Positions 7,526-11,395 of a stretch of 11,395 nucleotides of DNA are shown piece after piece. Source of the DNA: Bacilli bacterium. Lineage in GTDB: Bacteria; Bacillota_I; Bacilli_A; RFN20; CAG-826. Below the pieces are notes generated by a model that saw only the letters and a program-made list of their open reading frames with translations, was not told where the DNA came from and ran no database searches. Position 1 is the first letter of the stretch. The number at the start of each line of letters is the position of its first letter. Both the position numbers and the translations under genes were made by a program. The DNA lies in assembly GCA_016302705.1 (NCBI GenBank), contig JAEDNC010000020.1, forward strand, positions 1-11,395, given 5' to 3'.

Positions 7526-8473
7526 TTAACCTTTTAAACCTCCAACACTTGTGTTCTCCATAATTGTCTTAGAGAAGGCAGTAAAGAGAATTAAGATTGG
7601 GAGAATAGCGATAATAATCGTCGCAAACATCATCGGATAAGATAAGGTTTGCATTTTGTCGAATAAGAATTTTAAACCGACAGCGAGAGTTGGATGTTTT
7701 GGTAAATAAATCGCTGGGGTTTGATAATCGTTCCATAATCCAATTAATTGAATAATTGAAATAGCGATGATTGGTCCTTTTGCCATTGGCATGATGATAC
7801 GGAAGAAAATGACAAAGTCATTTGCCCCGTCCACTCTAGCGGCCTCTACATATGTCCAAGAGAGATTCTTGAAGAACGAATAAAGGAGCAAGAAGTTTGC
7901 ACCAAAACCACCAGAATAGATAAAGATACATCCAATAACTGTGCCATCTAAATGTAAAACATTTTTCATCATTTGCATTTGAGATGGTAAAGAACCAACA
8001 ATAGGGACGATTAATGAGAAGATAACAACACTAAAGATGATATTTCTTCCAAAAAACTTATATTTAGCAACGACATAAGCTGCAGAAGTTGAAGTGAAAA
8101 CTGTCACCAAAGTGCCAACTCCAGCAATAAGAATTGTCATTGCGAGCATTTCTAAGATTGTTTTATTTTGGGTTGTTGAATCTTTAAATTTAAAAGCGTT
8201 TATAAAGTTATCAAATGTGAAATTCTTTGGCCAACCCATCATGTTAAGACCAAATTCGCTTGTCTCTTTGAAAGAGTTCATTAAAATCCATATAAATGGG
8301 AAGATAAACGAGATAACAAAGAGCATTAAGATGATAAAGGCAACAACAAATAATGCCTTTTCTTTGCCTTTTCTTCTAAATAAGACATCATGCTCATGAG
8401 TGTATTTAGCTTGTCTAATGTCATCTCTTTTCTTTCTCCAAGCCTTACGGAGAGTGTAACCAAATGAAGCCAT
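7526..8473 (-). CDS. Carbohydrate ABC transporter permease, MalG/YcjP type (second permease)
   Basis: The product has 315 residues with a basic cytoplasmic N-terminus (about 1-40) and six predicted membrane segments near 41-63, 109-133, 144-162, 178-200, 233-253 and 279-300. The EAA loop that docks the ATPase is intact: EAARVDGANDFVIFFRIIMP (210-229). The C-terminal TSVGGLKG matches the usual end of MalG-like (CUT1) permeases. It pairs with the neighbouring MalF-like protein to form the membrane channel for an oligosaccharide. Only one base separates its ATG from the stop of the upstream permease, and its ribosome site (GGGGAGG) lies inside that gene, so translation is probably coupled. The transported sugar is not readable from this sequence. 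Context suggests beta-gluco-oligosaccharides. Confidence 0.93.
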   Translation of the reverse strand: MASFGYTLRKAWRKKRDDIRQAKYTHEHDVLFRRKGKEKALFVVAFIILMLFVISFIFPFIWILMNSFKETSEFGLNMMGWPKNFTFDNFINAFKFKDSTTQNKTILEMLAMTILIAGVGTLVTVFTSTSAAYVVAKYKFFGRNIIFSVVIFSLIVPIVGSLPSQMQMMKNVLHLDGTVIGCIFIYSGGFGANFLLLYSFFKNLSWTYVEAARVDGANDFVIFFRIIMPMAKGPIIAISIIQLIGLWNDYQTPAIYLPKHPTLAVGLKFLFDKMQTLSYPMMFATIIIAILPILILFTAFSKTIMENTSVGGLKG

Positions 8474-8474
8474 A

Positions 8475-9428
8475 TTAGTAACTTACCTCCCCAAAGAATT
8501 TGTTTAATAAAGAACGAGTACCAACAATAATTGGGGCTCCAATAAGAGAATAGAATAAACCTAACGCTGCTGGAGCGTTGAGTGCACGATTGCTCTTTGA
8601 CTCAAAGAAGATATGAGTGCCAATAGTCCACATTTCTTTTTGGTTTGCACCCAAATAGAAAGGTTGTAAGAAGACAGTAAAGACTGACATCATACCAAAG
8701 ACGAATAAAGTCGTAATTGTGGACCAGGTTAGAGGAATAACAATTCTAATGAATTCCTTAAAGGAAGGAACTCCATCCATCTTGCAACTTTCTAAAATGT
8801 CTCTTGGAATTCTAGACATACCTGCAGTTAATAAAATAACGTCATATCCAATACCTGCCCAAACGCAGAAAATCCATGTCATGATTTCCGTACTTTTTGG
8901 AGTAACGAATAAGTTCGCAGATTGAATTCCCATTAAATCTAACAATTGTCCAACCGGACCATTATTACCAACGGTAATAGTGTAAATGGTTGTTAAAATA
9001 ATTAACGGAATAATTGATGGTAAGAAGAATATGACCTTAAAGAATCCATTCGCAAGAATCTTCTTAAAGATGAAATAGGAGAAGATTAACGCGATTGGTA
9101 AAGTCACAAAACACGAAACAATGAAATAAGCTAAAGAAGAAGTTAACATCGAACGACGGAAATCAACATCTAGCTTAATCCCTTCAAAGATGAGTTGGAA
9201 ATTCTCAAAGAAATTTGGACCACTTAGCCAAGAATAAGTTCCATTACGGTTATAAGATTTAAAGGATAAAAGGATTGAGTTAAAGTTAACTCCAACCCAC
9301 ATGACTAAAAAGTGGAGAACAGAATAAGAAAGCATCACGATAACAAAGATCGTCGATGCTTTGATAAAGCGTCTTCTTCTTGGATTTTTCTTTGAAGAAG
9401 TATTGTTAGCTTCTACAATTCGGGTCAT
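8475..9428 (-). CDS. Carbohydrate ABC transporter permease, MalF/UgpA type (first permease)
   Basis: The product has 317 residues. An Arg/Lys-rich N-terminus (13-23) precedes the first membrane segment (about 24-46). Further segments lie near 96-118, 130-152, 183-202, 236-256 and 287-304. The EAA-type loop reads ESCKMDGVPSFKEFIRIVIP (213-232), with ESC in place of EAA but with the Gly and the I.IP end in place. It has the size of short MalF-like CUT1 permeases and lacks the large periplasmic loop of enterobacterial MalF. The gene follows the binding-protein gene after 20 nt, with an AAAGGA ribosome site, and leads into the second permease. It would form one half of the importer channel. No ATPase gene is present in the window, so a shared MsmK-like ATPase encoded elsewhere is likely. 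Confidence 0.92.
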   Translation of the reverse strand: MTRIVEANNTSSKKNPRRRRFIKASTIFVIVMLSYSVLHFLVMWVGVNFNSILLSFKSYNRNGTYSWLSGPNFFENFQLIFEGIKLDVDFRRSMLTSSLAYFIVSCFVTLPIALIFSYFIFKKILANGFFKVIFFLPSIIPLIILTTIYTITVGNNGPVGQLLDLMGIQSANLFVTPKSTEIMTWIFCVWAGIGYDVILLTAGMSRIPRDILESCKMDGVPSFKEFIRIVIPLTWSTITTLFVFGMMSVFTVFLQPFYLGANQKEMWTIGTHIFFESKSNRALNAPAALGLFYSLIGAPIIVGTRSLLNKFFGEVSY

Positions 9429-9448
9429 AAAATCCTTTTAATGCCTAA

Positions 9449-10885
9449 TTAATCAGAAATATGAGCTTTTTTCATCCATGTTGACCAGCCGTTAGTAGCA
9501 GTAGCATAAATTGCATCACAAACAGCGGTTGCTTGATAATCAGTATTTGTTGGATCTGCAAAAGCTTTAGTGTAGTAATATGTGTTTCCAATCCATGGCA
9601 TAATCGCAGAGCTATTGATATAAGCAACTGGGTTCATACTCACTAAATTGAAGTTAGTACATGTTGTAAGTTTGTTATAAACAGAAGCGATATATGTATC
9701 ATTTAATAAGTTACCTAAATTGATTGAAGAATAATCAAACGCTAAGAAAGCTCCTCTAGCTTTGTCAACGAATGTCTTGCACGCTTCTTCACCTGCTAAA
9801 TATCTTAAGAAGTCTTTAGCGAGTTTTTTAGATGTTTCTGGGATGTTAGCTGGGATAATCATAGAATCACCAAAACCAACGTTATAGTTATAATCTTGAG
9901 CAGTAGCACTGATTTTTGGAGTTTTCATCATTGCAATATCAAAATCAAATTCGATACCAGAGTTGTGTTGAATTTCATATTTTGCCCATTGAGCATATGG
10001 AATCATTGCTGCTTGTCCACTAGCAAATAATGTGTTTGCGTTAACTAAGAGTTGTGATTGAGCACTGCTTTCAGAGAAAGATGGATTCATCGCAATGAGT
10101 TCATGCCATTTTTCATATGCTTGTTTAAATTCTTTGTGATTTGTGGCTGGGTTATAAACTTGATAACCTGTGGAGTATTTGCCATCATCACCTAAGAAGG
10201 CTTTATATTTATTGATAGCGTCCATTCCACCTAATTGGGCCCACCATTCAAAAACGATATAGTCCCAGTAATATTCTCTGTCTTTACCACTCCAAGCGAT
10301 TGGAACGACAAGTCCTAAATCTTCTGTTTTAATCTTTGAGTCGACAATGGTTTGACATAGCGTTTTTAATTCGTCATAAGTTGTTGGAACAGACCAATTA
10401 TATTTACGGAACATATCAATGTTATAAACAAGACCACCAGCACCTTGTGTGTAACACACCTTGTAATAGTGACCATTTTCTAAACGAGACACTTCTTCAG
10501 CGCCTGCACATAATCTTTGTTTAAATGTTTTGCCAGTACCTTCGACTTGGCTGTTATATAAATCATCAAGTTGTTCTAATTGACCGAGTTCAGCGTATTC
10601 TTGCCATGTAATATCGTGTGACATATAGATATCACTTTGTGGACTATCTAATTCAGATGACATTCTTTCTAAGATACTTTGATCAGCGTTCCAGTTAACA
10701 CGGATACCGGTTTTTGCTTCGTAATCTTTAGCAACTTGATCAATCCAGGCAGTACCATAACCACCATCATAAACAGTGACGTAAATTTCGTTATTTGTCC
10801 TAACGACTTCACCATCACCACATCCGACTAATGATAAAAGACCGGATAAAACAGCGATAGGAAGAATAAAATTTTTCTTATTCAT
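9449..10885 (-). CDS. Carbohydrate ABC transporter substrate-binding lipoprotein (solute-binding family 1)
   Basis: The product has 478 residues with a lipoprotein signal ending in LVGC (Cys22). The mature part begins like family 1 sugar-binding proteins: EIYVTVYDGGYGTAWIDQVAKDYEAKTGIRVNW (33-65), then SDIYMS (84-89), and GAGGLVYNIDMFRKYNWSVPTTYDEL (148-173), the usual hinge and lobe landmarks. Aromatic residues such as W207, W214 and W215 are candidates for stacking against sugar rings. It would catch oligosaccharide outside the membrane and pass it to the two permeases encoded next. As the first gene after the operator-containing region, it is probably the first gene of the transcript. The start is supported by GAGGAA 5 nt upstream of the ATG. 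Specificity for beta-glucan fragments is inferred from the operon. Confidence 0.93.
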   Translation of the reverse strand: MNKKNFILPIAVLSGLLSLVGCGDGEVVRTNNEIYVTVYDGGYGTAWIDQVAKDYEAKTGIRVNWNADQSILERMSSELDSPQSDIYMSHDITWQEYAELGQLEQLDDLYNSQVEGTGKTFKQRLCAGAEEVSRLENGHYYKVCYTQGAGGLVYNIDMFRKYNWSVPTTYDELKTLCQTIVDSKIKTEDLGLVVPIAWSGKDREYYWDYIVFEWWAQLGGMDAINKYKAFLGDDGKYSTGYQVYNPATNHKEFKQAYEKWHELIAMNPSFSESSAQSQLLVNANTLFASGQAAMIPYAQWAKYEIQHNSGIEFDFDIAMMKTPKISATAQDYNYNVGFGDSMIIPANIPETSKKLAKDFLRYLAGEEACKTFVDKARGAFLAFDYSSINLGNLLNDTYIASVYNKLTTCTNFNLVSMNPVAYINSSAIMPWIGNTYYYTKAFADPTNTDYQATAVCDAIYATATNGWSTWMKKAHISD

Positions 10886-10920
10886 AAAAGTTCCTCATTA
10901 TGTAAAAAGGCCGAAATCCT

Positions 10921-10926
10921 ATTATA
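10921..10926 (-). promoter_or_regulatory. Candidate -10 box (TATAAT) proximal to the operon start
   Basis: A perfect TATAAT lies 35 nt upstream of the binding-protein ATG. No good -35 box lies 16-19 nt further upstream; that region overlaps the operator and reads AAAACG-like. If this promoter is used, a repressor at the operator would cover its -35 region. It is an alternative to the distal promoter. Confidence 0.35.
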
Positions 10927-10937
10927 TAGAACATTTA

Positions 10938-10951
10938 GGAAATCGTTTTCC
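10938..10951. promoter_or_regulatory. LacI/GalR-family operator (near-palindrome with central CG)
   Basis: GGAAATCGTTTTCC is a 14-bp near-palindrome centred on CG, with only one symmetric pair of positions breaking the symmetry. It fits the AANCGNTT core typical of LacI/GalR sites. Compared with the CcpA cre consensus, the inner 12 bases fit but the outer bases are G and C rather than T and A. A dedicated LacI-type regulator, such as the one encoded just upstream, is therefore the likelier ligand. It lies between the two candidate -10 boxes, placed to block either promoter. Confidence 0.72.
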
Positions 10952-10959
10952 TTGCTTAT

Positions 10960-10988
10960 ATCTTACAACCATTTTTATATTAGTGCAA
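10960..10988 (-). promoter_or_regulatory. Candidate sigma-70/SigA promoter for the glucan operon
   Basis: On the minus strand, TTGCAC (10983-10988) and TAAGAT (10960-10965) are separated by exactly 17 nt. Transcription would start within or just before the operator, a classic repressor arrangement. The -10 box matches the consensus at four of six positions, so this is a moderate call. Confidence 0.5.
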
Positions 10989-11006
10989 TACTTAAAATAT
11001 GCATAG

Positions 11007-11038
11007 CATAAAGAAAGGTGAGAATATTTAACTCTCAC
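11007..11038 (-). terminator. Intrinsic terminator after the LacI-type regulator gene
   Basis: On the minus strand, GTGAGA (11033-11038) pairs with TCTCAC (11018-11023) around a 9-nt loop, and a G-U pair can extend the stem inward. A pyrimidine/T-rich tail, CTTTCTTTAT, follows. It starts 12 nt after the regulator stop codon. It should separate the regulator transcript from the operon, whose promoter lies downstream of it. Confidence 0.65.
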
Positions 11039-11050
11039 TCAATCTTTTAT

Positions 11051-11395
11051 TTAAATTTTTGCAACTGTACGACCTTTGAATAGCTCAGCGTCGAATTCCA
11101 CTACTCGCTTCTCTTCACGAGGTTCTTTAATAATTTCTATGAGAGTTCTTGCTAAGGCTGTACCAATCGCATCTGTGTCTTGTACCATTGTGGTTAACGG
11201 ATAATTTAAGTATCTAGAGAAGATTGCTCCATCAAATCCGGCAACAGACATATCTTTAGGAACTTTCTTACCTAATTCTCTTAGTTTATGGATACCCACT
11301 AACGCAGAGACATCATCTGGATAGATAATCGCAGTTGTTTCCGGATATTCTTTAACAATCTTTTCAGTAATTTTTTCTGTTTGAGCAATATGACC
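11051..11395 (-). CDS. LacI/GalR-family transcriptional regulator, C-terminal part only (5' end beyond window)
   Basis: The frame is open from the window edge to TAA at 11051, giving 114 residues, about one third of a usual LacI-type protein of roughly 330 residues. The DNA-binding helix-turn-helix lies outside the window. The visible part is the end of the periplasmic-binding-protein-like sugar-sensing domain: TTAIIYPDDVSALVGIHKLRELGKKVPKDMSVAGFDG, then YPLTTMVQDTDAIG and a final FDAELFKGRTVAKI-like strand. These match the family pattern (D..A.G....L...G..VP.D.SV.GFD; LTT..QD...IG..A). An internal GTG at 11299 could look like a start, but the homologous sequence continues upstream of it without a break. 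The gene lies directly upstream of an operator of the matching type, so it probably controls the operon. The inducer is likely an oligosaccharide. Confidence 0.92.
   Translation of the reverse strand, partial: GHIAQTEKITEKIVKEYPETTAIIYPDDVSALVGIHKLRELGKKVPKDMSVAGFDGAIFSRYLNYPLTTMVQDTDAIGTALARTLIEIIKEPREEKRVVEFDAELFKGRTVAKI

Noticed and set aside
11051..11299. Short 82-residue protein starting at GTG 11299
   Set aside because: The same frame continues open to the window edge and the upstream residues match the LacI sugar-binding domain, so the GTG is an internal valine codon.
1..11395. TGA read as tryptophan (Mycoplasma-type code), suggested by A+T-richness and exclusive TAA stops
   Set aside because: Every tryptophan codon I decoded is TGG, and all long genes are open under the standard code. 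Seven TAA stops alone are a small sample in an A+T-rich genome.
1..11395. tRNA or rRNA genes, CRISPR arrays, insertion sequences or phage genes
   Set aside because: No cloverleaf-like segments, spaced short repeats, transposase-like frames or terminal inverted repeats were noticed. Coding sequence fills nearly all of the window.

Overview
This window is A+T-rich and looks like a low-GC Gram-positive relative, most likely in the Bacilli or the Mollicutes-like lineages that keep the standard code. Four products carry a Gram-positive-style lipoprotein signal, ribosome binding sites are strong AGGAGG types, and the sugar transporter has no ATPase gene beside it. All seven stop codons visible are TAA. 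Every tryptophan codon I decoded is TGG and no long frame needs TGA read through, so a Mycoplasma-type code is not indicated. The lineage is an inference.

Every gene is on the minus strand, so the locus reads from right to left. At the right edge is the C-terminal third of a LacI/GalR-type regulator, followed by a hairpin terminator and a promoter region with a near-palindromic LacI-family operator. Next come a three-gene carbohydrate ABC importer (lipoprotein binding protein and two permeases), a large modular lipoprotein (two Big_2 domains, two related carbohydrate-binding-like beta-sandwich modules and an FN3-like domain), and a second lipoprotein with GLUG-like beta-helix features. The last two are a 1041-residue cytoplasmic phosphorylase of the GH94/GH149/GH161 type and, running off the left edge, a GH16 endo-beta-glucanase lipoprotein with its catalytic E-I-D-I-M-E motif intact.

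Read together, this is a compact Gram-positive polysaccharide utilisation locus, most likely for a beta-1,3-glucan (laminarin, curdlan or callose type) or a mixed-linkage glucan. The GH16 enzyme would cut the polymer at the cell surface, and the two accessory lipoproteins could hold the polymer. The ABC importer would take up oligosaccharides, and the cytoplasmic phosphorylase would release glucose 1-phosphate, saving ATP. The LacI-type regulator would sense an oligosaccharide and release the operator.

The two widest gaps inside the operon (7464-7525 and 4135-4196) each hold an inverted repeat and split the transcript into importer, lipoprotein pair and enzyme pair. The parts that match no family I can name closely are the duplicated binding-like module and the GLUG-like lipoprotein. 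The substrate assignment rests on family membership and context, not on any substrate-specific residue that I can prove.
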